Shown here piece after piece: positions 34,319 to 43,187 of a stretch of 64,000 nucleotides of DNA (positions within the stretch are counted from its first letter, which is position 1; the number at the start of each line of letters is the position of its first letter). The position numbers and the translations under genes were made by a program. The stretch lies in NCBI GenBank assembly GCA_045540335.1, contig JAZQHC010000036.1:62001-126000 (forward strand), in the 5' to 3' direction. The notes beneath the pieces are model-generated. The model was not told the origin of the DNA. It did not search any database and worked only from the letters and a program-made list of their open reading frames with translations. The DNA is from RGIG7213 sp045540335 (GTDB lineage Bacteria > Bacillota > Clostridia > Oscillospirales > CAG-272).

Positions 34319-35335
34319 TATAACACCGCCGCCTATTACCTCGTCGCCATCGTAAAAAACGGCTGCCTGCCCGGGTGACGGGGCGCGTTGCGGCTGTTCA
34401 AAATCACATCTTACGCCGTTTTCACACGGGGTTATTACCGCAGGGCTTGCTTCCTTGCGGTATCTTATTTTTACCTGCAAGGATATCGGGTGTGTAAGCG
34501 TATCAAACGGGATAAAATTTACGTTTTCGCAAAATACCGTTTTTTTCATAAGCTCGTCCTCTGTGCCTACTACAACGGTATTGTCGCTTTGGCGTTTATC
34601 CGTAACGAATATTCTGCCCGTTGATGAAATACCAAGCCCCCTGCGTTGGCCGAGGGTATAGTGAAGCCTGCCCTTGTGCGTACCAAGCACCGTTCCGTTT
34701 GAAGAAACGAAGCTTCCCTGCGGCATTTTTCCATAGCGCGATTCTATAAAGCGCGCATAATCGCCGTCAGGCACGAAGCATATATCCTGCGAATCGCCCC
34801 TGTATGCGCAAGGCAAGCCTATTTCGCGCGCATATTGGCGTATTTGTTCTTTATCGCTGTATTCCCCAAGCGGAAAAACCGTATGCTTAAGGGCGTATTG
34901 CGTTAATCCGTAAAGAACGTAGCTTTGGTCTTTATCTGTATTTTTGGCTTTTAAAAGGCGGTATTTGCCGTTTTCTTCCTCTATACGTGCATAATGCCCC
35001 GTGGCTATCATGTCGGCATTTTGCAACGCCCTTTGCAAAAACGCGCCAAACTTCAACGAAATATTGCAGTTTATACACGGGTTGGGGGTTTTGTCTTCAA
35101 GGTAGGAACGGCAAAACGGGGCAATTACCTCTTTTTCAAAAACGTCTTCAAAATCGTATATTTCAAGCGGAATACCAAGAAAATCGCATACCCTTTGGCA
35201 ATCGCGTATATCATCTTCCCCTCCGCAGCGCAACCGCATGATCGCGCCCGAAACATCGTACCCCTGCTCTTTAAGCAATGCGGCGCATACGCTGCTATCT
35301 ACGCCGCCACTCATTGCGACTGTTATTTTTTTCAC
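34301..35335 (-). CDS. mnmA: tRNA-specific 2-thiouridylase
   Basis: The 344-residue protein has the PP-loop AMSGGVDSSVCAALLKEQGY, the catalytic cysteine region NPCINCNISLKFG and GDSQDICFVPDGDYARFI with the second cysteine, and the C-terminal tRNA-binding domain. It makes s2U34 in tRNAs for Lys, Glu and Gln. The GTG start at 35335 has GGAGG nearby and overlaps the fruK stop (GTGA), so it is translationally coupled to fruK. Length and motifs are normal. Confidence 0.96.
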   Translation of the reverse strand: MKKITVAMSGGVDSSVCAALLKEQGYDVSGAIMRLRCGGEDDIRDCQRVCDFLGIPLEIYDFEDVFEKEVIAPFCRSYLEDKTPNPCINCNISLKFGAFLQRALQNADMIATGHYARIEEENGKYRLLKAKNTDKDQSYVLYGLTQYALKHTVFPLGEYSDKEQIRQYAREIGLPCAYRGDSQDICFVPDGDYARFIESRYGKMPQGSFVSSNGTVLGTHKGRLHYTLGQRRGLGISSTGRIFVTDKRQSDNTVVVGTEDELMKKTVFCENVNFIPFDTLTHPISLQVKIRYRKEASPAVITPCENGVRCDFEQPQRAPSPGQAAVFYDGDEVIGGGVISSVLP

Positions 35336-36240
35336 TGTACAGCCTCCGTTTTTGCTTTTTTAAATAATTCCTCGTACGCTTCTTTTGTAAAGCCGTTTTT
35401 ACCGTACGCCGCGGCACTGCCCGCGCAAACGGCGCTTTTCAGGCAATCCTCTTTACCGTATTTTGAAACGTATCCGTATATATAACCTGCAAGCATACTG
35501 TCCCCCGCGCCAACGGTGTTGAACACCCGCATCTTTTCGGGAACGGGGCATTTAATAATACCGTGCCCGCCTGCGAGAACGGCGCCGTTTTCACCTGCTG
35601 ATACAAGCACGTTTTGACAACCTGCTTTTATCAGTTTTTTTGCACCTTCTTCTACACTGCCGGAAAATATCTGTGCCAGCTCGTAAACGTTGGGCTTTAC
35701 CAAAAATACGTTTTGTTCTGCACAGCTTAAAAGCGTTTTTCCCGTTGTATCAGCTATTACAAGTGCGCCGTTTTCCGTTGCCTTGGCGCAAGCCTCTTTA
35801 TAAAGGTCTATACTGCAATAAGGCGTACTGCCGCAAACGGCAACGATATCGCCTTTTTTTACTTTTGACAGCTTGTTAATAAGCTTTTTTGCGTTTTCTT
35901 TTGATATTTCCGCACCCGATGCGTTAAATTCGCCCGTTTTGCCCGTTTGTGAAAATACGGTTTTAACGTTTATGCGCGTATTATCCTCGCATTGAACGAA
36001 ATCGCAGCAAAGCCCCTCTTTTTCAAGAAGGCGCATAAGCTCGTCACCCGAAAAACCGCCGCAAAAACCAAGCGCCATGTTTTCAACGCCAAGGGCAGAC
36101 AGCACGCGCGAAACGTTTATGCCCTTACCGCCTGCTGAAAACCTGCAATCGTGCGACCTGTCGGGCAAGCCGTTTTCGGCAAGCCCGACGAAATACATAT
36201 AATAATCAAGTGAAGGATTGAACGTTACCGTATATACCAT
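35332..36240 (-). CDS. fruK: 1-phosphofructokinase (PfkB family)
   Basis: The 302-residue protein begins MVYTVTFNPSLDYYM and has PfkB motif GGKGINVSRVLSALG and the C-terminal NTVGAGDSMLAGYIYGY with the catalytic Asp. This is the FruK/LacC branch, phosphorylating fructose-1-phosphate or tagatose-6-phosphate. No PTS fructose permease is adjacent. GGGGG precedes the ATG and a promoter lies upstream; its -35 box overlaps the stop codon of the phage-derived gene at 36297. Confidence 0.93.
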   Translation of the reverse strand: MVYTVTFNPSLDYYMYFVGLAENGLPDRSHDCRFSAGGKGINVSRVLSALGVENMALGFCGGFSGDELMRLLEKEGLCCDFVQCEDNTRINVKTVFSQTGKTGEFNASGAEISKENAKKLINKLSKVKKGDIVAVCGSTPYCSIDLYKEACAKATENGALVIADTTGKTLLSCAEQNVFLVKPNVYELAQIFSGSVEEGAKKLIKAGCQNVLVSAGENGAVLAGGHGIIKCPVPEKMRVFNTVGAGDSMLAGYIYGYVSKYGKEDCLKSAVCAGSAAAYGKNGFTKEAYEELFKKAKTEAVQ

Positions 36241-36271
36241 GGCAAACCCCCGACATTTTTATCTGTACGGG

Positions 36272-36300
36272 ATTATACCACATTTTTTCACCAAAATCAA
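36272..36300 (-). promoter_or_regulatory. Promoter for fruK-mnmA, at the edge of the prophage island
   Basis: On the minus strand TTGATT (36295-36300) and TATAAT (36272-36277) with a 17-base spacer. The -35 box overlaps the stop codon of the last phage gene. Confidence 0.85.
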
Positions 36301-37322
36301 TAGTATAATCTTGATACGCGGCGGTACGCCTCTTCTACTTGTTCTTTGGTATATTTGCTTGCACGGCCCGTTGCCGCATCGTTGTAAAGCTCTAAAAATA
36401 CGTCGTCGGGCGTTCTGCCGAACTGCATCATTATACCGCATATTTCGGTAACTGCCCTTTCGTTATTTTCCGCATCTATCGTTTTAACAAGCTTTTCTCT
36501 TACCTGCCCTATCAATTTTTCATAGTACGAGCCGTACAAAGCTTCAGAAGCTTCAGTATTTTTCCCCGTCAGGCTGTCGTAAAGCTTTTGCACGTCAGAT
36601 GCCCTTGCTGTTTGTGCAAGATTTTTCATTGCATCGTTGTACATAACCGCGTAGTACGCGTCGCTTTTGCCCGATGAATTTCCGGAAGAACCCGAAGAAG
36701 ACGAGCCGGAAGAAGAACCGCCTGACGAATCCGAAGATGACGAACCACCGGACGAGCCGGATGAAGAATTTTGTGCAAGCTGTGCCTGTTGCTTTTCTTT
36801 ATCAAGCTGATACTGCTTTTCCTGCCAATAATTATCCTGTTGAAGCTTTTCTTTTTCAAGTGCAAGCTGCTCGTTTCTATACGCGGCGTCGTCAAGCTCG
36901 TCGTCAGCCTTTATCTGCGCCTGCGCCCTTTGTATTTCTATATTGGCAAGCTCTTCGTTTTTGATACGCTGAAGCTCTTGCATGGCATCTTTTTCTGATT
37001 TTCTTAACGCGCTTACGTTGTTTTCATAGTTTAATTCTTGCTTTACCCTTGCATCGGTTGCAACGCCGCTGTTGGCGTAGCCGCCCTCGGTAACGAAATA
37101 ATTAAGGTATTTTTCCGATTTTGCCCTGTTTCGTGCAAGCATATCGCGGCTTTCGGCGTATTCCCTTTCGCTTTTTGCAGATTCGCCCTTGTACCTTTCT
37201 TCCGTAAGTTGGCGCAAGGTGTCGTAAACTATCTGTATATTTTCTTTTTTATCCGTATTAAGCAATTTTGCCAGCATTTCATAGCTTTCGTACGTTCTCG
37301 TATCTCTGTTATATGATGACAT
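36297..37322 (-). CDS. Phage-island coiled-coil protein with Ser/Gly linker
   Basis: The 341-residue protein has a long charged coiled-coil-forming half (about residues 5-185, rich in Glu, Lys, Gln and Ala), a low-complexity Ser/Gly linker (about residues 187-225) and a C-terminal helical domain of about 110 residues ending RRVSRLYY. I recognise no family. As the last gene of the structural operon it may be an internal, ejection or fibre-associated virion protein. GAGGAGG lies before ATG 37322. It ends against the fruK promoter. Confidence 0.65.
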   Translation of the reverse strand: MSSYNRDTRTYESYEMLAKLLNTDKKENIQIVYDTLRQLTEERYKGESAKSEREYAESRDMLARNRAKSEKYLNYFVTEGGYANSGVATDARVKQELNYENNVSALRKSEKDAMQELQRIKNEELANIEIQRAQAQIKADDELDDAAYRNEQLALEKEKLQQDNYWQEKQYQLDKEKQQAQLAQNSSSGSSGGSSSSDSSGGSSSGSSSSGSSGNSSGKSDAYYAVMYNDAMKNLAQTARASDVQKLYDSLTGKNTEASEALYGSYYEKLIGQVREKLVKTIDAENNERAVTEICGIMMQFGRTPDDVFLELYNDAATGRASKYTKEQVEEAYRRVSRLYY

Positions 37323-37323
37323 T

Positions 37324-38106
37324 TTATACCTCCTCTTTCAAATAACCGTATATGTAAACCGCGCCGTTTCTGCCGCTGTACGTACCCCAGCCGCCACCGC
37401 CTGCACCCATAGGTGCGCGAACATCGTCAAGCGTTGAAGCGCCGCGCGCACCGCAGCCGTAGCCAAGACTGTCGCCGCCTGCGCCGTAAACGTTTGCACC
37501 GTTTGGCGGCGTTGCATCTGTTGCGCCTATTCCTCCGCCGCGCGCTGCCGCAGTGTAGGCATCGCCCCCTTGACCGCCGCCCGCGTAGGCGTAAAAATAG
37601 TTTTCGTCGTTATCTTGGCTGTCCATGGTCGTAACGCTGCCGTATTTGCCTGCGGTCATTCCGCTTACGCTTTCACCGCCCGCACCAACATAGACGGTGT
37701 GTTTTCCGTTTAATTTATACCCTATCATCGTTGTAACAGCTCCTGCACCGCCGCCGTGGCACACGTCACCCGAATAACCTCCGCCGCCACCGCCTACGAG
37801 AACTACGTCGTATATACCCGTAAACGATGGGAATTCCGCAGTATCAAACGTATAAACTCCCGGGGTGGTATAGCTTTTTATAAGCCGTCTGCAAGGCATG
37901 TACGTATAGGTGTTATCCGTAAGGGTAACGTTTGTGATCTCGTCTTGTATTTGGGGTATAAGGGTGTCGTTTATGTAGGATTGTATTTTTTTTGCCCCTT
38001 CGTCAAACTTACCCTTTATCTCTTCGGTGGTATATTCCAAAGCAGAAGGGCGCGTAGGCAAGGAAGCAACGATATTAAGGTCGTCGTTTAATTTATCTAT
38101 CGCCAA
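37324..38106 (-). CDS. Glycine-rich phage tip/receptor-binding-like protein
   Basis: The 260-residue protein has an N-terminal helical segment (residues 1-65), then YTTPGVYTFDTAEFPSF and a glycine-rich beta domain with VVLVGGGGGGYSGD and repeated GGG clusters up to the C-terminus. Such glycine-rich sandwiches occur at the tips of phage tail fibres and bacterial adhesins, where loops between glycine stretches bind the host. The TTG start at 38106 has AAAGGAT upstream. It abuts the next gene (TAA just before its ATG). Confidence 0.7.
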   Translation of the reverse strand: MAIDKLNDDLNIVASLPTRPSALEYTTEEIKGKFDEGAKKIQSYINDTLIPQIQDEITNVTLTDNTYTYMPCRRLIKSYTTPGVYTFDTAEFPSFTGIYDVVLVGGGGGGYSGDVCHGGGAGAVTTMIGYKLNGKHTVYVGAGGESVSGMTAGKYGSVTTMDSQDNDENYFYAYAGGGQGGDAYTAAARGGGIGATDATPPNGANVYGAGGDSLGYGCGARGASTLDDVRAPMGAGGGGWGTYSGRNGAVYIYGYLKEEV

Positions 38107-38119
38107 TTTTCTTATCCTT

Positions 38120-39154
38120 TCATTTTACTTTGTCGATATAGTTTATACTGCACCAGGAAAGTATCTTTTCACCGAATTTACCCGTTTTTCTGTTAACCTG
38201 CCTACCCAAAAGTATGCATTCGTCACCGTTACGGTAAACCTTGTTTCCTTTTGAATCCGATGTTTGCATTATCTCGTAATCGTAATCGGTAACCCAAGAC
38301 GGAAATGGGTTTCCGTTGGGGAAATACGTTTTAACCGTACTTTTTATGCGTACGATATCGCCAACCTTAAACCCCGTTAAAGGAATGTATATTCTTTGCC
38401 CTGTAAATATAAGGTTTGGGTTTTCTATACCGTTATATTCAGCCAGATCGCGGTAATCCATACCGTACGATTTGGCTATTTTAGAAAGGGTATCTCCCTT
38501 TTTTACGATATATACCTCGTCTTTTTCGTTTGGGGTTTCAGGCAAAACGGTTTTTGAAAGCGAAAAATATTTTCCTATAACCTGCGCTTCGGCTTTGGCT
38601 ATTTGCCTTAAATTTTCCTCGTCAAGCAAAAAGGCGCATTCAACGGGATTGGTGTGAAATCCATGCTCGATTATATACGAATACTTTACGCCCCCGCCGT
38701 TTACGGAATTGCGTATTACCCCGTAATAATCGTATGTTTTACCGTTTTGCTCGTACGTTCTGGTCATTACGCCTCGTTTGTAGGTTACGGCAGTTTTTTT
38801 CTTCATCAGAGATACTACCGCATCTGTAAGCAAATGCGCCAATTCTTCGCTTTCTTCAAGCTTTACCGAACGAAACGTCGAAACGCCGCACGCCTTCGAC
38901 GTGCCGGCGGCGTTTGAATGAAGCGAAATAAAAACGTCTGATCCGTTATAGACCGCAATTTTACCCCTTTGGGCAAGGGTTGGGTCATCGTTTATATTTT
39001 TTCGTGTGATCTCTACGGTCACGCCGTTATATTTTTCAAGCTCGGTTTTTAAAAATCCGGCAAGCTTAAACATATTCGTGCCTTCGTAATAGGCAGTGTC
39101 TATTCCCCTGTTGGCAAGCCTGCCGTGCCCGGGGTCAAGTGTTATAACTATCAT
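38120..39154 (-). CDS. Phage endolysin: Amidase_3 plus LysM plus SH3-like domain
   Basis: The 344-residue protein begins MIVITLDPGHGRLANRGID, an N-acetylmuramoyl-L-alanine amidase with zinc ligands in DPGHG (His), YYEGTN (Glu) and SLHSNA (His) and the catalytic Glu in EHGFHTNPVE. A LysM domain follows (IVKKGDTLSKIAKSYGMDYR, about residues 223-265) and then an SH3-like C-terminus (GFKVGDIVRIKST). It should lyse host peptidoglycan. Of two close ATGs, 39154 has the better distance from AGGAGA; it overlaps the holin-like gene by 20 bases. Confidence 0.92.
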   Translation of the reverse strand: MIVITLDPGHGRLANRGIDTAYYEGTNMFKLAGFLKTELEKYNGVTVEITRKNINDDPTLAQRGKIAVYNGSDVFISLHSNAAGTSKACGVSTFRSVKLEESEELAHLLTDAVVSLMKKKTAVTYKRGVMTRTYEQNGKTYDYYGVIRNSVNGGGVKYSYIIEHGFHTNPVECAFLLDEENLRQIAKAEAQVIGKYFSLSKTVLPETPNEKDEVYIVKKGDTLSKIAKSYGMDYRDLAEYNGIENPNLIFTGQRIYIPLTGFKVGDIVRIKSTVKTYFPNGNPFPSWVTDYDYEIMQTSDSKGNKVYRNGDECILLGRQVNRKTGKFGEKILSWCSINYIDKVK

Positions 39155-39449
39155 GATCATTCTCCTGTGGATCATCCGATACGGATTTTATAAAATCAAA
39201 TGCTCCGTTTGAAGCAAACGAAACCAATACGGCGTTTACGGGGCATATCAGATATTCACCGATGTTGCCGTTTGCGCCGTTGAAATACGCCGCGCCTATC
39301 AAAAGTATCAGTGCGGCAAGATAAGAAACAAGCCTTGTAGGTACACCCTTAAACGTTTCTTTAAACGCTTGCGTGGTTATATTTACCGCAAGGCACGCCC
39401 CCGCAAAAGTGCCGAGGGCACTCCAATCAAGAAAAGTATTTATTTCCAA
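39135..39449 (-). CDS. Putative holin
   Basis: The 104-residue protein has two to three hydrophobic segments (GTFAGACLAVNITTQ, LVSYLAALILLIGAAYF, and a shorter LICPVNAVLVSFAS) and a charged C-terminus, and lies directly before the endolysin. This size, topology and position are those of phage holins, which open the membrane for the lysin. No conserved motif proves it. The start at 39449 follows the XhlA-like gene by 16 bp. Confidence 0.7.
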   Translation of the reverse strand: MEINTFLDWSALGTFAGACLAVNITTQAFKETFKGVPTRLVSYLAALILLIGAAYFNGANGNIGEYLICPVNAVLVSFASNGAFDFIKSVSDDPQENDHDSYNT

Positions 39450-39465
39450 GCTGATTTATCACCTC

Positions 39466-39777
39466 CTATATACCGAAAAAATGTGCAAGCACGTATCCGC
39501 AAGCACCCGAGCAAAGTGCCGTTATCACCGCGTTTACAACGGTGTTTAACCTTAATTTCGGAACGTTTTCCAACGACGATATCCTTGCATCGTGATTTTG
39601 CAGATTTTCGTTTGTGTGCTTCAACTCGCCCGTTAAAAGAATCAACGTTTCGGTTATCGTTTTTATTTCCTTCGTAACGGTTTTTATTTCATCTATCTGG
39701 TGCTGAAGGCTTTTTATTTGTACCTCGTGCCGTTCTACCGCGCAGGAAAGCTTTTCATCAACCGCATTTTGTATCAT
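39466..39777 (-). CDS. XhlA-like coiled-coil membrane protein
   Basis: The 103-residue protein consists of an N-terminal coiled coil (about residues 10-70, with heptad-like KSLQHQIDEIKTVTKEIKTI) and a C-terminal membrane helix (VVNAVITALCSGACGYVLAH). The layout matches XhlA/haemolysin-type proteins that accompany phage lysis cassettes. Its ATG overlaps the stop of the preceding gene (ATGA at 39774-39777). It likely works with the holin and endolysin. Confidence 0.72.
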   Translation of the reverse strand: MIQNAVDEKLSCAVERHEVQIKSLQHQIDEIKTVTKEIKTITETLILLTGELKHTNENLQNHDARISSLENVPKLRLNTVVNAVITALCSGACGYVLAHFFGI

Positions 39778-41504
39778 CTTAATACTACCCTTTCTACGGT
39801 AGCCCTGCTGTCTGCTTCGGAATTTTCAAGTATCAGCCTTATACTGTCAAAGCGGCGCAGCCGTATTCTTCGCCTTACCACAGATGCGCCCGTTTCACCG
39901 CACGCAAATGAAAAATTGGAAAAATCAATAGCAGAAAAATCGACCACGTTGTTTGAAAATTCACCGTTCGAGCCAACAAGCACCCTTTCGCCGCTGTTCG
40001 TCAGAAGCGTTACGGTTACGTTGCTTTTTCCTTCAGGCAAAAGCGATGCATATATTCTGTACAAGCGTTTTTTATCTATCGTGCCGAAGTTGGCAAAGCC
40101 GCTTTTCCAAACGGCACTGTACGCTTTGCCGTCGTCGGCATAGATATTTTCGTCAAACAGAAAAACATCTTGATTACTGCAAAACAGTATCTGCCCGTTG
40201 TATTCAAACATACGGTCGGCGTAAATACCGTCAAAGCAGTACCACGAATCTATTTCGTAGTTATATATCCATACGATGCCGTCGTAATATATCCAAACCT
40301 CTTTTTTTGCTTCGTAATCAAACACCTTCGCGTTTGATAAAAATTCGCTTTGCAAAGCCTCGGATATTTTATCCGTCAGGCATACGGCGTTTCTTTCGTC
40401 GCGTACGGTGGTTGATTTCCACAAATACGCACCCTGCTTGTTTATCGTAAACGGGTAATTATCTATCAAAACACCGCCGCCCGTAATACAGCCTATCTTA
40501 CTGTTTAAAGGATATATCGGAAAGGTTGGCTTTTCGTACCCGTCGTAATCAACGCTTGAAGGGGAAATATACCACGCATCGCCCTGTGTAAACACCGCAA
40601 GATTCGAATAATGGCGAACAAGCGCGGTAACGTCGTAAGTGCCGTCGCCAACGGTAATGTAGTTTTCCGCAGGAAAATACGCAGGGTCTGCCCCTTGGGC
40701 GGTAATATCGGAATAATAAATTATATTTCTGTCGCCGTAAACGAACACCCTGCTGTCAAAATCACCGCCGTAAACACAAAATTTTTTATCGCGCAGAAGT
40801 GCCATCATCGGCACTTGCGAGGTTGAAAATTTAAACGTTACAACAAGACTGTCTGCAACGCCCCCTGCAGGAGTATATGAAAAAGTAAGCTGTTTCGTAC
40901 TTGAAGAAAACGTATATTTTTCAGAATCGACAACGCTGCCGTTTTCCGTTACCTCTACAATGCTTGAAGCCATATCGGGTAAAACGAATACCGCACCGCT
41001 TCCCGAGGGGGAATACGATATCTTCGCTTGGTTGATTATCATGTTAAGCGATTCAAAAACAGTTCCGCCGCCCGTTTCGGGTGCGGTTACGGCAATCGTC
41101 GGAACGTATGGGGCAACGATTGAAAATGCGTTGTCTTTAAAAAGGTACATATCGTTTCTTGAAATTATATATACCCCGTCGGCAAATTTGAAATATACCA
41201 ATTTGTACGAGGTGGATAGCGCGTACGAAGCAATGGGGGTAAGGTCAGGCAGCTTTACACAGTAAAGCGTACGCATTACTCGGTAAAACATTATTTCACC
41301 GTCAACAAAAAAGTCGCTTGCACCGCTTAAGGTACACAATTTTTTGTATCCGCATCTTTTCTTAAGCTTGCCCGCAGGCGTTATGCGGAAATTACGCATA
41401 TATTCTGCAGACGATATCGTGCTTGTAACGTTTTTCGTACAATCTATACCGTCAAAGTGGCTTACCGTCATCATATTAGACGGTGTTTTTTTGAACAACG
41501 CCAT
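39774..41504 (-). CDS. Phage tail-nozzle-like structural protein
   Basis: The 576-residue protein begins MALFKKTPSNMMTVSHFDGI and has SAEYMRNFRITPAGKLKKRC, the N-terminal pattern of podoviral tail nozzle/stabilisation proteins, then a long series of beta-type repeats likely forming a propeller-like body (for example VLIDNYPFTINKQGAYLWKS). It sits between the adaptor-like gene and the lysis genes, as expected for a short-tail component. AAAGGGGG precedes ATG 41504. The exact family is inferred from layout and the N-terminal motif. Confidence 0.6.
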   Translation of the reverse strand: MALFKKTPSNMMTVSHFDGIDCTKNVTSTISSAEYMRNFRITPAGKLKKRCGYKKLCTLSGASDFFVDGEIMFYRVMRTLYCVKLPDLTPIASYALSTSYKLVYFKFADGVYIISRNDMYLFKDNAFSIVAPYVPTIAVTAPETGGGTVFESLNMIINQAKISYSPSGSGAVFVLPDMASSIVEVTENGSVVDSEKYTFSSSTKQLTFSYTPAGGVADSLVVTFKFSTSQVPMMALLRDKKFCVYGGDFDSRVFVYGDRNIIYYSDITAQGADPAYFPAENYITVGDGTYDVTALVRHYSNLAVFTQGDAWYISPSSVDYDGYEKPTFPIYPLNSKIGCITGGGVLIDNYPFTINKQGAYLWKSTTVRDERNAVCLTDKISEALQSEFLSNAKVFDYEAKKEVWIYYDGIVWIYNYEIDSWYCFDGIYADRMFEYNGQILFCSNQDVFLFDENIYADDGKAYSAVWKSGFANFGTIDKKRLYRIYASLLPEGKSNVTVTLLTNSGERVLVGSNGEFSNNVVDFSAIDFSNFSFACGETGASVVRRRIRLRRFDSIRLILENSEADSRATVERVVLR

Positions 41505-41520
41505 ACTTTTACCCCCTTTA

Positions 41521-41907
41521 TCAGATTTCGGAATATACGTTCGTTATGGGGTGTCTTTCGGCTTGTACCGATTCGACAGCCGCCGCGCGCACGCGCACGT
41601 ATTCCGTATTTAAAAATGCGGCAAGCTGCGGATTTTCGTCTGCAACAAGTAATACGCCCAGCCGCAGGGCGCATAAAACCGCACACGCATCACAAAGGGG
41701 AAATTCGTCGTTTTCGTCGTATATTTCCCCACAGGCGGGAACGTCTTTTTCCGCATTGGAAGATATAATTTTATCAAGCTCGGTAAGCTCGGTTACAACT
41801 GCCCCCAACAAGGGCGGCAAACGCCGCCCAAGTTCGGTAAAGTCTAAAGCGCCTTTTTCCTCGCCTATGTATGATGCGGTCAGCTCAAAAATCTGCGCAC
41901 ACTTCAT
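41521..41907 (-). CDS. Putative head-tail adaptor
   Basis: The 128-residue, mainly helical acidic protein (for example FELTASYIGEEKGALDFTEL and CDACAVLCALRLGVLLVADE) lies between the capsid and nozzle-like genes and overlaps the capsid stop codon (TAATG). This position and size match head-tail connector (adaptor) proteins of short-tailed phages. No motif is decisive. Confidence 0.5.
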   Translation of the reverse strand: MKCAQIFELTASYIGEEKGALDFTELGRRLPPLLGAVVTELTELDKIISSNAEKDVPACGEIYDENDEFPLCDACAVLCALRLGVLLVADENPQLAAFLNTEYVRVRAAAVESVQAERHPITNVYSEI

Positions 41908-42746
41908 TAAGATGCAGATTCGTTGCCAACGGCAATATCAAGCACGTAAAATTCAGAAGGGTAAACGATCTTCGCGCCGTAAAGGTGCAAGCCCTTAACC
42001 GCATCTGCAAAGCGCTTTTCGGGGCGATACGCTTCAACCTCGTTAATTTGTTCTGCAAATGCAACTGCCCTCTTCGTTCTTGCAAAGCATTTATATTTGT
42101 CCCCTACACGCTGAATATTGTTAGAAACGTAAACCCTGAATCCGAGAAATTTACCGATACAGCCCTTATCAAGCTCTTCCTCGTTGCTTGTACCGTGGAT
42201 TATCTTTGATTTTACTATTTTTGCCGCAACCGCGGGGGAAACTTCAAGAATTATTTCTTCGTTGCCCGGAACGTTGCTTTCCATCATTTTTTGGTGAACG
42301 CCAAGCAAAAAGTCAAGCGCTGTATCCGAAGTAAACGAACTGCTTTCTATCGTTTGATCTGCACTTGCAGATGTATAAAGGGAATAGATGTATTTATCCG
42401 CCTCGTCGGAAAGGGCAGATGCGGCAAGGCGCATAGCCTCTTGCATCAATTTGGGTGTTGATTGTGCAATATCAATATCGTCGATAACGAAATTGAACGC
42501 CTTTGCCCTGTCGATAACCAAGGCGCGCATCGTATCGCTTAATTCCTCGGGGGAAGACATATCAACGTTTTTTTCGTAATCAAAAACGCTTACGGGGTTA
42601 AGGCCGATAATATTTACCATATCACCGATATTTTTTATATCGCCTTCGTAATCGCGGCTGCAGTTTTTTACCGCAATGTATTCTTTATCAAGTTCTCTGT
42701 AAAGAGTTTCACTCCATACCGTGGGAATAAAATGTGTAAGTGCCAT
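41907..42746 (-). CDS. Major capsid protein (P22-like coat)
   Basis: The 279-residue protein begins MALTHFIPTVWSETLYRELD, has IGDMVNIIGLNP and an ALVIDRAKAFNFVIDDIDIA segment, and ends with a typical coat C-terminus (ADAVKGLHLYGAKIVYPSEF). These are the hallmarks of P22-type coat proteins of the HK97 fold, here a short version. It follows the portal and scaffold-like genes in the usual order. No frameshift or internal stop is seen. It is the strongest marker that the island encodes particles. Confidence 0.88.
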   Translation of the reverse strand: MALTHFIPTVWSETLYRELDKEYIAVKNCSRDYEGDIKNIGDMVNIIGLNPVSVFDYEKNVDMSSPEELSDTMRALVIDRAKAFNFVIDDIDIAQSTPKLMQEAMRLAASALSDEADKYIYSLYTSASADQTIESSSFTSDTALDFLLGVHQKMMESNVPGNEEIILEVSPAVAAKIVKSKIIHGTSNEEELDKGCIGKFLGFRVYVSNNIQRVGDKYKCFARTKRAVAFAEQINEVEAYRPEKRFADAVKGLHLYGAKIVYPSEFYVLDIAVGNESAS

Positions 42747-42848
42747 AAATAGTTCCTTTCTTTAATAAAAAATGAATATATGTACAGAGGCAATGCCTCG
42801 ATTTTTTTATTTAATATTCAATACAATGTTTTTTTACTTTTAAGACAA

Positions 42849-43187
42849 TTATTTGAAAAACCCCGACGAGCCCATGCTTTTAACGATATTATCGTAATTG
42901 TCTTTAATTTGCTTCGGCGTCATACTGCGAACGTCACTTTCGGTGTATATACCCTGCGTACGCGTGGCTTTTCCTATTCCGCCGGGGGAATTTTGTCTGT
43001 TTTTTTCGTTTTGTTGCTTTATTTTTTCACAACGGTCGGTAAAATCCCCGTATGCGCTTGAAAGATTTTTCCCGTCCTTTACTTGTTCCCAAACGGACGA
43101 CGGAACACTGTCAAGGTCTATCGTTGGATATTTTTCGAAAAATTCTTCCGTTTCCGTACCGAATCTTTCATTATTGTTCAAGTTCAT
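42849..43187 (-). CDS. Scaffold-like phage protein
   Basis: The 112-residue, highly charged protein (rich in Asn, Lys, Glu) has an N-terminal acidic half (NERFGTETEEFFEKYPTIDL) and a helical C-terminus. It is encoded between portal and capsid, overlapping the portal end by 17 bases, the usual place of scaffold proteins, but it is short for one. A GC hairpin lies just after its stop. Confidence 0.5.
   Translation of the reverse strand: MNLNNNERFGTETEEFFEKYPTIDLDSVPSSVWEQVKDGKNLSSAYGDFTDRCEKIKQQNEKNRQNSPGGIGKATRTQGIYTESDVRSMTPKQIKDNYDNIVKSMGSSGFFK

Noticed and set aside
42787..42810. Rightward terminator within the phage operon
   Set aside because: The GAGGCA/TGCCTC palindrome has almost no loop, and the T run is on the strand opposite to the genes.
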